This document shows, one piece after another, positions 11,149-17,831 of a stretch of DNA of 64,000 nt (its first letter is position 1; each line of letters starts with the position of its first letter). The stretch lies in the NCBI GenBank assembly GCA_002422365.1, contig DIUO01000015.1, positions 21,081 through 85,080 on the forward strand, given 5' to 3'. The notes under the pieces were generated by a model. That model searched no databases, was not told the origin of the DNA, and saw nothing but the letters and a program-made list of their open reading frames with translations. Source of the stretch: Proteobacteria bacterium UBA6156 (GTDB taxonomy: Bacteria; Pseudomonadota; Alphaproteobacteria; UBA2136; UBA6156). The translations under genes were made by a program, and so were the position numbers.

Positions 11149-11309
11149 ATGAGGTATCCCTGCTTGGTGAGGTTGATGCCGAACCCTACCAGCGCTGCGC
11201 CCGCACGCGCAAGCGTAACCGCTACCGTTGCCTTACGGGTTTGGTTAATTTGCGGGCGGAGACGGGTGATGGGTGTTGGATGTTGGGCGGTGAGGAGATG
11301 AGATTAAGA

Positions 11310-11338
11310 TTGACTTTGAGCGCAACTTAGGGTAGTGT
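11310..11338 (+). promoter_or_regulatory. Candidate sigma-70-type promoter
   Basis: TTGACT (11310-11315) is 17 nt upstream of TAGTGT (11333-11338). It would drive a short leader reaching the hairpin at 11373-11400 and then the first gene of the islet. Confidence 0.4.
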
Positions 11339-11372
11339 TTTGACAGGCTCGCCGGATGTGCGGGTTTTTTTG

Positions 11373-11400
11373 TGCCTTCCGTTTTTGGGAGGCATTTTTT
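11373..11400 (+). terminator. Intrinsic terminator upstream of a coding region
   Basis: The 8-bp stem TGCCTTCC/GGGAGGCA is followed by six T. No plus-strand gene lies upstream, so it either ends a short RNA of about 55 nt from the 11310 promoter or attenuates the gene at 11419. Confidence 0.65.
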
Positions 11401-11418
11401 GTGGGGAGGGAATGAGAC

Positions 11419-11868
11419 ATGACGACTTATGTGAAGGCGGCGGCGGGGCGTGGCACGAGTGTGATTTATGAGACTGACGACGGGCGGCGCGAGGAATGGA
11501 GCGGCGGCGACCGCAACTGGCGCAACCAGAACCCGGGGAATATTCGGAGTAACCCCATTGCCTGGCGCGGCAAGATTGGCGAAGCAGGAGGCTTTGTGGT
11601 GTTTGCCGCGCCGGAATGGGGCCTGCGCGCGATGCGAATGATATTGGCCAACCGTGCGAAGGAGGGCAAAACGCTGGCGCAGGCGATTGCGCACTATGCG
11701 CCGAGTGTTGAGAACAACACGGAGGCGTATATTAAGCATGTGGTACGGCGGAGCGGAGTGGCGGCGGATGCTGTGTTGGCGGGTTTAAGGCCAGAGGAAA
11801 TGGAGCGGGTGATGGCGGCGATGTGTGTGCATGAGGGGAGCCGGGTGGGCAAAGTTATTTTTAAATAG
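11419..11868 (+). CDS. Phage P5-like protein, putative peptidoglycan-active or structural
   Basis: The 149 aa protein has no signal peptide. Its core contains GGDRNWRNQNPGNIRSN, GKIGEAGGFVVFA, then AIAHYAPSVENNTEAYI. This pattern is familiar from bacterial and phage proteins labelled structural protein P5, some of which are thought to act on cell walls. The paralogue at 12477 shares about half its residues over this region. GGGAGGGAATGAGAC precedes the ATG, providing a ribosome site. This gene is GC-rich like the chromosome, while its two downstream neighbours are visibly richer in A+T. An effector or lysis role is inference. Confidence 0.6.
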   Translation: MTTYVKAAAGRGTSVIYETDDGRREEWSGGDRNWRNQNPGNIRSNPIAWRGKIGEAGGFVVFAAPEWGLRAMRMILANRAKEGKTLAQAIAHYAPSVENNTEAYIKHVVRRSGVAADAVLAGLRPEEMERVMAAMCVHEGSRVGKVIFK

Positions 11869-11906
11869 GCGATTGTAGAGCCTATAGGTAACGGCTAGCA
11901 TACAGC

Positions 11907-12410
11907 ATGTATGCGTTCATCCTCATTTTCATAGCTATTTCGTTTACCGCATGGAGCGAAATACTTGAACTTACCTATGGCGTAAATCGTTTGGATGTTA
12001 ACGCTGACGGGATACCGGATATGATATTGCGTACACGTCGGGATAACTTCACAGCGCACAGTTTTGACCGTTATACAATACTTGTAACATTACCTAATCG
12101 TGATCACCCTGCTAGCATTTACGATGTTCCCATAGGCACGGGACCTAAATCTGATTTCCATACCACTGAAGGTGCTGACTGCCTACGTACTGGATATACA
12201 TTTGAACGCGACAGCAATGGTATATTGGTGGTTACTCGCTACATGCTGGAAGAAGGAGATCGTTTTTACTGCGAACCCACCCCACTAACTGTGACAACCT
12301 ATAAACTTACATCAGGGACTGACGAACTGATTGCGCCTTATTATATGAAGCAAACCGGCGAGAGAATAGTAAGAAAAACTTATGAAGATGTGAGTGGATT
12401 GGTGGAATAA
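11907..12410 (+). CDS. CarG/CpmJ-like periplasmic protein (candidate immunity or beta-lactam tolerance)
   Basis: The 167 aa protein begins with a signal-peptide-like stretch (MYAFILIFIAISFTAWS). It then has VNRLDVNADGIPDMILRTRR and DNFTAHSFDRYTILV. The pattern D-N-ADG-PDM...R.NF.AHSFD.YT matches my recollection of the carbapenem self-resistance CarG family. Two Cys in the middle (DCLRTG, FYCEP) could form a disulfide. The gene is AT-rich relative to its flanks and starts 38 nt after the first P5-like gene. Its position between two putative wall-active proteins suggests immunity, by inference only. The ribosome site is weak. Confidence 0.55.
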   Translation: MYAFILIFIAISFTAWSEILELTYGVNRLDVNADGIPDMILRTRRDNFTAHSFDRYTILVTLPNRDHPASIYDVPIGTGPKSDFHTTEGADCLRTGYTFERDSNGILVVTRYMLEEGDRFYCEPTPLTVTTYKLTSGTDELIAPYYMKQTGERIVRKTYEDVSGLVE

Positions 12411-12429
12411 TTTAATTTACGACTAGGTA

Positions 12430-12450
12430 GCCCCCAATGGGGCAATTTTT
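12430..12450 (+). terminator. Terminator after the CarG-like gene
   Basis: A GCCCC/GGGGC hairpin is followed by AATTTTT. It could limit read-through into the P5/Mu-F gene. Confidence 0.55.
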
Positions 12451-12476
12451 ATATTGAATGAGGGAGAAATTATGCA

Positions 12477-13145
12477 GTGAGCAACTATGTCAGTGCTTCA
12501 GCCGGAGCTGATAACACGGTGTTATATACTGATGCGGATGAGCGCGTATTTCAGTATACGGGGGGAGATCGCAACTGGCGCAACCAGAACCCCGGAAATG
12601 TAAGGAGCAACTCAATTCAATGGGACGGCAAAATTGGATCTGCTGGAGGGTTTTGCATATTTAGCAATCCCGAATTCGGGCGCCGCGCTGTGCGAAAAAT
12701 TCTTTCAAATCGTAGGAAAGAAAATAAAACGTTATCAGAAGCCATTTCTAGCTATGCACCTCAGAGTGAGAATAATACAAATGCTTATTTAAAAGATGTA
12801 GAGAGGCGTACGGGCATTTCTGGAAAAACCAGACTTTCCGACCTTAATGATTCTCAAATGGAAAGTATTGCTCAGGCTATTTTTATACATGAGGGAACAC
12901 GTGAAGGTACTGTTCATCAGTTAAAACCTAAGAAAAACCCGCCCACTGGCTTTTATATTTGGCATACATCACATGATGAAAAAGTAAGAGATAGTCACGC
13001 CGAACGCGATGGAAAACTTTTTGATTTTGGAAATCCACCTGCTGGAGGCAATCCCGGAGATGATTATAATTGTCGTTGTTGGGCAGAACCTCTTTCTTCT
13101 TTGCCAAACACCCCAAAGACCCTAAATAGTATTTTTAAGAAATAA
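12477..13145 (+). CDS. P5-like protein fused to a phage Mu F-like C-terminal domain
   Basis: The 222 aa product starts at GTG 12477, preceded by GAGGGAG; the ATG at 12472 meets a stop at once. Residues 1-145 are the P5-like domain (GGDRNWRNQNPGNVRSN, GKIGSAGGFCIF, YAPQSENNTNAYL). Residues about 150-222 contain WHTSHDEKVRDSHAERDGK and GDDYNCRCWAEPL. Those match the C-terminal Trp/His/CxC pattern of Mu F-like minor head proteins, a domain also found in polymorphic toxins. No head, tail or portal genes surround it, so a stand-alone toxin or domesticated phage gene is likelier than a prophage. The composition is AT-rich, suggesting recent transfer. Confidence 0.6.
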   Translation: MSNYVSASAGADNTVLYTDADERVFQYTGGDRNWRNQNPGNVRSNSIQWDGKIGSAGGFCIFSNPEFGRRAVRKILSNRRKENKTLSEAISSYAPQSENNTNAYLKDVERRTGISGKTRLSDLNDSQMESIAQAIFIHEGTREGTVHQLKPKKNPPTGFYIWHTSHDEKVRDSHAERDGKLFDFGNPPAGGNPGDDYNCRCWAEPLSSLPNTPKTLNSIFKK

Positions 13146-13176
13146 ATGGGTGGCCATAACCACCCATTTATTTTTG
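13144..13176. terminator. Bidirectional terminator
   Basis: The 10-bp stem AAATGGGTGG/CCACCCATTT with loop CCATAA is followed by ATTTTT on the plus strand. It separates the P5/Mu-F gene from the convergent hydrolase gene. Confidence 0.8.
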
Positions 13177-13188
13177 TAATGAGCCTGA

Positions 13189-13839
13189 TTACCGGCCGGG
13201 TTTGCCCATTTCTCGCTGCACATAGGCGGCGATGGTGGCGCCGAGTTCATCTTGCTGGTTGGTGAAGAAGTGGTCGGCACCGTTGATTTTGGCGGCGCTG
13301 ATGGTGATGCCCTTTTGGCGGGTGGATTTTTTCAGCATGTTTTCGGTGTCTTCGGCGGTAGTGATTTCGTCGTTGTTACCATAAATAACCAGGCCGGAAG
13401 TGGGGCAAGGGCTGAGGAAGGTGAAGTCGTACAGACCCGCTGGTGGGGCGACGGCGATAAAGCGCTTGAGGTCGGGGCGGCGCATGAGCATTTGCAGTGT
13501 TATCCAGCTGCCGAAGGAGAAGCCTGCGAGCCAGATTTCTGGCGCGTGGGGGTGGTTGGCGTGCAGCCAGTCGAGGGCGGCGGCAGCGTCGGAGAGTTCT
13601 CCCACACCGTTGTCGAACACGCCCTCGGAATTGCCGACACCGCGGAAGTTGAAGCGGAGGACGGAAAAGCCCATGCGCACGAAGGTTTCGAACAGTTTGT
13701 ACGTTACCTTGTTGTTCATGGTGCCGCCGTGCAGCGGGTGCGGGTGGAGAATGACCACGATGGGCGTTTCGGGGTTCTTTTGGGCAAAATACTTGCCTTC
13801 CAGGCGGCCGGCGGGGCCTTGGAAGTTGACGTCGGGCAT
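13189..13839 (-). CDS. Alpha/beta hydrolase (COG2945-like)
   Basis: The 216 aa cytoplasmic protein has the early LHPHPLHGGTMNNKV segment (oxyanion region), RFNFRGVGNSEG, the nucleophile elbow LAGFSFGS and the catalytic-histidine region INGADHFFTNQ. GNNDEI supplies the likely acid. The layout matches small esterase-like hydrolases of the dienelactone/COG2945 type. The substrate is unknown. The gene is followed by the shared hairpin at 13144 and preceded by a TTAGTGTTT-type tract. Confidence 0.85.
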   Translation of the reverse strand: MPDVNFQGPAGRLEGKYFAQKNPETPIVVILHPHPLHGGTMNNKVTYKLFETFVRMGFSVLRFNFRGVGNSEGVFDNGVGELSDAAAALDWLHANHPHAPEIWLAGFSFGSWITLQMLMRRPDLKRFIAVAPPAGLYDFTFLSPCPTSGLVIYGNNDEITTAEDTENMLKKSTRQKGITISAAKINGADHFFTNQQDELGATIAAYVQREMGKPGR

Positions 13840-13857
13840 GGGGCGGTGCCTTTGTGT

Positions 13858-13880
13858 TTAATTTTTAGTGTTTGGTGTTT
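13858..13880. repeat. Short tandem repeat tract, TTAGTGTTT type
   Basis: TTTTTAGTGTTTGGTGTTTG directly upstream of the hydrolase start. Confidence 0.6.
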
Positions 13881-13994
13881 GTGATGGGTGCTTATGGCAT
13901 AGGCGGGGCTTGAATTTCAAGGAAAATCGGCAATGCTTTGATAATCATCAATTATTTTAATGCATTTTTAATAACCCTAACGCTGGCTCAGGTA

Positions 13995-14053
13995 TTGACG
14001 CCCCTGCTCTTTGGGCTTATTTCTGGCTTAGAGAGCCATGCAGGCGCATGGCT
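13995..14053 (+). promoter_or_regulatory. Candidate iscR promoter with downstream palindrome
   Basis: TTGACG (13995-14000) is 17 nt from TATTTC (14018-14023). The palindrome AGCCATGC..GCATGGCT (14034-14053) lies 19 nt before the iscR start. Self-regulation by IscR is usual in the family, and the palindrome is a possible operator. Confidence 0.4.
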
Positions 14054-14072
14054 GGAGTGAAGGGCCGAGCCT

Positions 14073-14576
14073 ATGCATCTTTCTACACGCGGGCGCTATG
14101 CGATTATGGCGATGCTGGATTTGGCGGCGCTTTCGGCCGCGGCAAGCCCCCTGGGCGGCAAGCCGGTGACGCTGGCGCAAATTGCCGAGCGGCAGCACAT
14201 AAGCCTGAGCTATTTGGAGCAACTGTTTGCCAAGCTGCGCAAAGCCGGTGTGGTGGACAGCCTGCGCGGGCCCGGCGGCGGTTATACCATACCTAAACCC
14301 CTGAACCTGATTATGCTGGCCGATATTGTGAGCGCAGTGGACGAGATTGTGGACGTGACCCGCTGCGGCATGGGCGACGACCCCCACGGCCCCAGCACCG
14401 GCAACGGCTGTGTGATGGGCCGCAAATGCAACGCCCACGACCTGTGGAGCGCGTTGGGCACCCACATTGAGAGCTTTTTGCGCCGTGTGAGCCTGAAGAT
14501 GGTGATGGACAATGATTTTGAGCTGGAACAGCAGGCGATTGTGCCGGTAACGTTCCAGAGTATTCGGATTATTTAA
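14073..14576 (+). CDS. iscR: Rrf2-family Fe-S regulator IscR
   Basis: This 2Fe-2S transcription factor senses Fe-S status and controls Fe-S assembly genes. The 167 aa protein has the winged helix (STRGRYAIMAMLDLA, QHISLSYLEQLFAKLRKAG, GPGGGYT). The cluster motif is C-x14-C-x5-C-x2-H (RCGM...GCVMGRKCNAH). The first interval is about nine residues longer than the C-x5-C of E. coli IscR, but all ligand types are present. It is 5 nt upstream of a cysteine desulfurase gene. Confidence 0.92.
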   Translation: MHLSTRGRYAIMAMLDLAALSAAASPLGGKPVTLAQIAERQHISLSYLEQLFAKLRKAGVVDSLRGPGGGYTIPKPLNLIMLADIVSAVDEIVDVTRCGMGDDPHGPSTGNGCVMGRKCNAHDLWSALGTHIESFLRRVSLKMVMDNDFELEQQAIVPVTFQSIRII

Positions 14577-14581
14577 GCCGT

Positions 14582-15694
14582 ATGGCGACGAAGGCCCCTG
14601 CCCGTGTGTATTTGGACTATGCCGCCAGTGCTCCGCTGCGGCCTGCGGCGCGTGCGCGGATGATGGAACTGCTGGACATTTTTGGCAACCCCAGCAGCCT
14701 GCACGCCGAAGGCCAAGCCGCACGCATGGCGCTGGATGACAGCCGCCGCACGCTGGCCGGAGCGCTGGGTGTGCGGGCGGAGAGGATTGTGTTCACCAGC
14801 GGTGGGACGGAGGCAAATAACCTTGCTTTGCGGGGTGTTATGGCGGTTTCTTCTGGTAAAAGATTACTTGTATCTGGCATAGAGCACGACTGCGTGCGGG
14901 CGACCGGGAAAGCGCTGGGTGCGGAGGAGATTCCGGTTGATAAAGATGGGCTGGTGCGGTTGGACTGGCTGCGTGATGAGCTGGCCAAGGCCGATGTGGC
15001 CATGGTGAGTGTAATGCATGCCAACAACGAAAACGGCGTGTTGCAACCCGTGGTGGAGATTGCGCGGATGTGCCGCGAGTTTGGGGTGGTGTGCCACAGC
15101 GATGCGGTGCAAACGGTTGGGCATATACCTGTGGATGTGGATAAGGTGGGGGCGGATTTGGTGAGTTTTTCGGCCCACAAATACGGTGGGCCGCGCGGAG
15201 TGGGTGTGCTTGTGCTGAAGCCGGAGCTGGAGATGGTGGCAACAATGACGGGTGGTGCGCAGGAGCGCAACCGCCGCGCGGGCACCGAAAACGTGGCCGC
15301 CATTGGCGGGGCCGCCGTAGCGCTGCAAGAGGCGATGTTGAACATGGAGACGGAACGCAGCCGGGCGCGGCAGTTTGGCGAGCAGGTGTGCGCCGCGGCG
15401 GAGGCCCTGGGACTGGACGTGGTGGGCAAGGCCAGCCCGTGCGTGGAGCATGTGGTGCAGGTGCTGACGCCCAAGCGCGGCGACGATGTGGTGATTGGTA
15501 TGGATTTGAAAGGTGTGGCCATTAGCCAAGGCAGCGCCTGCGGCAGCGGCAAAGTGAAAGAAAGCCATGTGCTGCGGGCGATGGGGTATAGCCCCGATGA
15601 GGCCGGGCGGGCGGTGCGGTTGAGCTGGGGGTGGGCGACGACGGAGGCGGAGATTGCGGCTGGGGTGGCGGCTTTGGGGGCGGTGGTGAGTTAG
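14582..15694 (+). CDS. iscS: Cysteine desulfurase (IscS/NifS group)
   Basis: The PLP enzyme takes sulfur from cysteine for Fe-S clusters. The 370 aa protein has YLDYAASAPL, FTSGGTEANNLAL, the PLP lysine in SFSAHKYGGPRG, TENVAAI and the active-site cysteine in ISQGSACGSGK. The short loop around that Cys suits the IscS/NifS-like enzyme usually found next to iscR in alphaproteobacterial suf operons. Here nothing of sufBCD follows; a repeat-filled gap begins at once. Confidence 0.93.
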   Translation: MATKAPARVYLDYAASAPLRPAARARMMELLDIFGNPSSLHAEGQAARMALDDSRRTLAGALGVRAERIVFTSGGTEANNLALRGVMAVSSGKRLLVSGIEHDCVRATGKALGAEEIPVDKDGLVRLDWLRDELAKADVAMVSVMHANNENGVLQPVVEIARMCREFGVVCHSDAVQTVGHIPVDVDKVGADLVSFSAHKYGGPRGVGVLVLKPELEMVATMTGGAQERNRRAGTENVAAIGGAAVALQEAMLNMETERSRARQFGEQVCAAAEALGLDVVGKASPCVEHVVQVLTPKRGDDVVIGMDLKGVAISQGSACGSGKVKESHVLRAMGYSPDEAGRAVRLSWGWATTEAEIAAGVAALGAVVS

Positions 15695-15732
15695 TGGTTT
15701 AGTGTTTTCGTGGTTAGTGTTTTAGTATTTTT
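15694..15732. repeat. Short tandem repeat tract, TTAGTGTTT type
   Basis: Imperfect TTAGTGTTTT / GTGGTTAGTGTTTTAG units immediately after iscS. This is the first of several repeats in the 638-nt gap 15695-16332. Confidence 0.65.
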
Positions 15733-15750
15733 AGAGTTGATTACTTAAGA

Positions 15751-15802
15751 TTTATTTACAGGATGTGCCTTGGCACGGTAGGGGTTGCGCCGGCGCGGTG
15801 CT
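15751..15802. repeat. Family A repeat, copy A2 (left part)
   Basis: TTTACAGGATGTGCCTTGGC and GGTAGGGGTTGCGCCGGC match copy A3 at 44933. Where A3 has its hairpin core, A2 runs straight into the 26-bp inverted repeat element at 15803. Confidence 0.65.
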
Positions 15803-15980
15803 TTAAAGCTGTTTAAATAATAAATTGCAGTGCCTGCAAGCCTGCGGGCGGGCTAAAAAGGCATCTGGATTGCGTCGGCAAAACTGGAAAAGAGGGCCAC
15901 TCTTACCCTGTTTTCCCACCACAACCAGCTGCCTTTTTATCTCCGCCATGCACCGCAATTTATTATTTAAACAGCTTTAA
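15803..15980. mobile_element. MITE-like element with 26-bp perfect terminal inverted repeats
   Basis: The 26-nt left arm (15803-15828, starting TTAAAGCTGTTTAAATAATA) is exactly reverse-complementary to 15955-15980. An inner pair (AAAAAGGCATCTGG / CCAGCTGCCTTTTT) adds a near-perfect second stem. It is 178 nt long with no coding capacity. No clear target-site duplication is visible, so it could also be an outsized hairpin of the family A repeat. Confidence 0.6.
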
Positions 15981-16026
15981 TTGGTGAAGTCGCTTAAAGT
16001 CCGCTTTGCTATTGAATTAGGAAGAA

Positions 16027-16166
16027 TGCCTCCGGCGGGCCTCCTGTTCCGGCCTCCGCCGGAATGATGGGGGATGGATCCCGGATAGGTAGCGGGTCCC
16101 GGCAAAAATGAGATTTTTTACCACCCTCTAACCTTCCGGGATGACACCCTCCCGCCGCTTGGTGGC
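16027..16166. repeat. Family B REP-like palindromic element, copy B2
   Basis: TTCCGGCCTCCGCCGGAA, ATCCCGGATAGGTAGCGGGT and CTTCCGGGATGACA match copy B1 almost base for base. The inner hairpin is reduced to GGCAAAAATGAGATTTTTTACC-type arms. It lies between the MITE-like element and the gltA tail duplication. Confidence 0.85.
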
Positions 16167-16215
16167 TTTTTCTTACCTAAAACCGGCCAGGGGCCGGTTT
16201 TTTAGTACGTAGCGG

Positions 16216-16283
16216 TTAGCGTTTGCCGAGGGGGGCTACGTCCCGCCGGGTGGGGCCGGTGTAGAGCTGGCGGGGGCGGCCGA
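16216..16283 (-). pseudogene. Duplicated 3' end of gltA
   Basis: These 68 nt repeat 16333-16400 with only four substitutions. Read on the minus strand they encode the same 21 C-terminal residues of citrate synthase ([20 protein letters not shown] + R) and a TAA stop. All four differences are synonymous third-position changes. The 49 nt between the copies hold a TTTGCC/GGCAAA hairpin. The pattern looks like the duplicated gene tail left by site-specific integration, or a displaced original terminus. Confidence 0.85.
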
Positions 16284-16332
16284 TGTTTTGCCGAAGGCAA
16301 ACTCATATAAAGAGAAAATCGGCCGACCTATC

Positions 16333-17661
16333 TTACCGTTTGCCGAGGGGGGCAACGTCGCGGCGGGTGGGGCCGGTGTAGAGCTGGCGGGGGCGGCCGA
16401 TTTTCTGGTCGGGTTCGCCGATCATTTCCATCCAGTGGCTTATCCAGCCGACCGTGCGGGCCAGCGCGAATAGGCAGGTGAACATGGGGGTGGGGATGCC
16501 GATGGCGCGGAGGATGATGCCGCTGTAGAAGTCGACGTTCGGGTAGAGTTTGCGCTCGATGAAGTAGGGATCTTTCAGGGCCATTTCTTCCAGCTTCATG
16601 GCGACTTCCAGCATGGGGTCGTTGATGTTCAGTTCTTTCAGCACCTCGTGGCAGGTTTCGCGCATGATTTTGGCACGGGGGTCGAAGTTCTTGTAAACAC
16701 GGTGGCCAAAGCCCATCAGCTTGGTGTCGGAGAGTTTGTCCTTCACCTTAGCGATAAACGGCTCGACGTTGTCGACGGTGCCGATTTCGGCCAGCATTTT
16801 CAGCACGGCCTCGTTAGCCCCACCATGCAGCGGGCCCCAGAGGGTGGCCACACCGGCTGCCACGCAGGCAAAGGGGTTGGCGCCGCTGCTGCCCGCCAGG
16901 CGCACGGTGCTGGTGCTGGCGTTCTGTTCGTGGTCGGCATGCAGGGTGAAGATGCGGTCCATGGCTTGCTCGACCACCGGGTTGACTTCGTAATCCTTCG
17001 TGGGGACGGCGAACATCATGCGCAGGAAGTTGCCGGCGTAGGACAGGTTGTTATCCGGGTACATGAACGGTTGGCCGACGCTGTATTTGTAGGCCATGGC
17101 CACCAGGGTGGGCATTTTGGCGATGAGGCGGTAGGCTGTGACCTCGCGGTGGCGGGGGTTATGGATGTCGAGGCTGTCGTGGTAGAAGCTGGCCAGCGCG
17201 CCGGTGACGCCGCAGAGGATGGACATAGGGTGGGCATCTGGCCGGAAGCCGTGGAAGAAGGTGGCGACTTGCTCGTGCACCATGGTGTGATCCATCACCA
17301 TATCTTCGAACGCTTCGAGCTCGGCGCGGGCGGGGAGTTCTCCGAACAGCAGCAGGTAGCAGACTTCCAGATAGCTGGCTTTTTCCGCCAGTTGCTCGAT
17401 GGGGTAGCCACGGTAGAGGAGTTCGCCTTTGTCGCCATCGATATACGTGATTCCGCTTTGGCAGGCGGCGGTGGACATGAAGCCGGGGTCGTAGGTGAAC
17501 ATGCCTTCGTTTTTATAAAGCGCGCGGACATCGGCCACGTTGGGGCCGACTGTGCCTTTCAGCACCGGCAAGGTGACGGTGACGGTGTTGCCGCCGCCGG
17601 AATTGGCGGTGGTGCCGTTGCCTTGAGAGCCGGATTTGTTGAGCTTGACGACGTTGGCCAT
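16333..17661 (-). CDS. gltA: Citrate synthase
   Basis: It condenses oxaloacetate with acetyl-CoA. The 442 aa type II enzyme has [44 protein letters not shown], the catalytic region [16 protein letters not shown] and VDFYSGIIL. The N-terminus carries a Gly/Thr-rich leader ([18 protein letters not shown]). The gene is complete, but its final codons are duplicated downstream at 16216-16283. Expression is probably monocistronic, with the tandem tract at 17751 upstream. Confidence 0.97.
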   Translation of the reverse strand: MANVVKLNKSGSQGNGTTANSGGGNTVTVTLPVLKGTVGPNVADVRALYKNEGMFTYDPGFMSTAACQSGITYIDGDKGELLYRGYPIEQLAEKASYLEVCYLLLFGELPARAELEAFEDMVMDHTMVHEQVATFFHGFRPDAHPMSILCGVTGALASFYHDSLDIHNPRHREVTAYRLIAKMPTLVAMAYKYSVGQPFMYPDNNLSYAGNFLRMMFAVPTKDYEVNPVVEQAMDRIFTLHADHEQNASTSTVRLAGSSGANPFACVAAGVATLWGPLHGGANEAVLKMLAEIGTVDNVEPFIAKVKDKLSDTKLMGFGHRVYKNFDPRAKIMRETCHEVLKELNINDPMLEVAMKLEEMALKDPYFIERKLYPNVDFYSGIILRAIGIPTPMFTCLFALARTVGWISHWMEMIGEPDQKIGRPRQLYTGPTRRDVAPLGKR

Positions 17662-17750
17662 GGGGCTTGATCCTTTTTATTGTGCGCTTGGCGCTTCTTG
17701 TATGGATAAGACTTTACGCTGCGGCGCAACATGGCGTCAAGGCTTGGCGT

Positions 17751-17782
17751 TTAGAAGTTAGAGGTTAGAGGTTAGAAGTTAG
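17751..17782. repeat. Short tandem repeat tract, TTAGAGG/TTAGAAG type
   Basis: Four to five 7-nt units (TTAGAAG, TTAGAGG, TTAGAGG, TTAGAAG) lie between gltA and the pilin-like gene. The unit differs from the other tracts, but size and placement are the same. Confidence 0.8.
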
Positions 17783-17831
17783 ACGGGTTATGCGGCATTT
17801 CGGTTGTAATGCACGCGGTCGAAGTTCGGAA

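Noticed and set aside
11419..13145. A prophage
   Set aside because: Only P5-like and Mu F-like domains are present. There is no integrase, terminase, portal, capsid or tail gene, and housekeeping genes flank it at once on both sides.
15803..15980. An IS element
   Set aside because: 178 nt, no open frame for a transposase and no clear target duplication.
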